A stretch of DNA of 6,531 nt, taken from contig DAOSVM010000058.1 in NCBI GenBank assembly GCA_035379625.1, positions 1 through 6,531 on the forward strand. Direction: 5' to 3'. This DNA comes from DAOSCP01 sp035379625. Lineage in GTDB: Bacteria > Bacteroidota > Ignavibacteria > Ignavibacteriales > DAOSCP01. Under the pieces are notes generated by a model, which had not been told where the DNA came from, did not search any database, and saw nothing but the letters and a program-made list of their open reading frames with translations. This document shows positions 6,342-6,531 of this stretch, one piece after another. Each line of letters starts with the position of its first letter. Positions within the stretch are counted from its first letter, which is position 1. The position numbers were made by a program, and so were the translations under genes.

Positions 6342-6531
6342 ATGAAAAAGTATATAATCATATCATTTATTTTATTTATATCATTAAATTCATTTGCAAT
6401 TGATAGAAGTATAAGACCATATTCTACACAACCACCTAAAATAGAATTTGGTAAATATGAAAAATTCACAACAAAAAATGGTATTACAGTACTCTTAGTA
6501 AAAAATGATAGATTACCAGTTTTATCGATTT
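6342..6531 (+). CDS. Second exported M16-like peptidase subunit, partial (3' end outside window)
   Basis: Sixty-three codons are visible before the right edge. The protein opens with a signal peptide (MKKYIIISFILFISLNSFA, likely cut after Ala19 before Ile20). After a Pro/Ser-rich linker comes FTTKNGITVLLVKNDRLPVL (44-63), which matches the first strand pair of M16 domains: compare LPNGLHVILHQDKSAPVV in the upstream gene. An AGGAG site at 6328-6332 lies 9 nt before the ATG. It starts 18 nt after the preceding M16 gene, so the two are probably one transcript and the products may form a heterodimer. In such pairs the second subunit often lacks the zinc motif, but that region lies beyond this window, so its catalytic status cannot be judged. 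Confidence 0.85.
   Translation, partial: MKKYIIISFILFISLNSFAIDRSIRPYSTQPPKIEFGKYEKFTTKNGITVLLVKNDRLPVLSI

Overview
The window is AT-rich, tightly packed bacterial core genome. The gene set is YicC, guanylate kinase, an FCB-style RNA polymerase omega, a YtxJ-type bacillithiol-system protein, YgiQ, a MenG/UbiE methyltransferase and secreted M16 peptidases. Together with weak Shine-Dalgarno signals at several starts and a signal peptide ending Gly|Gln, this suggests the Bacteroidota/Chlorobiota side of the FCB group, with Ignavibacteria or a relative the best guess. The taxonomic call is an inference from protein style, not from a marker search.

Layout. (1) Bases 1-238, minus strand: the start of an unrecognised gene that runs off the left edge. 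(2) Bases 239-361: the AT-rich divergent spacer. (3) Bases 362-2126, plus strand: a compact yicC-gmk-rpoZ operon (11-nt overlap, then a 12-nt gap) joining RNA metabolism, GMP-to-GDP conversion and RNA polymerase assembly. (4) Bases 2127-2269: a spacer holding two back-to-back perfect hairpins. The first is a strong, probably bidirectional terminator; the second is a GC-rich stem of unknown role with a competing alternative fold. (5) Bases 2270-4255, plus strand: a ytxJ-like gene and a YgiQ-family radical SAM gene, adjoining stop to start. (6) Bases 4256-4936, minus strand: menG/ubiE, whose stop codon directly abuts the ygiQ stop codon. (7) Bases 4937-5003: a short divergent promoter spacer. 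(8) Bases 5004-6531, plus strand: a catalytic M16 zinc peptidase with a signal peptide, then the first 63 codons of a second exported M16-like protein cut by the right edge.

Most of this is ordinary housekeeping sequence, and I found no convincing new system. The points worth a second look are the tandem hairpin element after rpoZ, the unidentified minus-strand gene at the left edge, the ytxJ-ygiQ pairing, and the zero-gap convergent ygiQ/menG junction.
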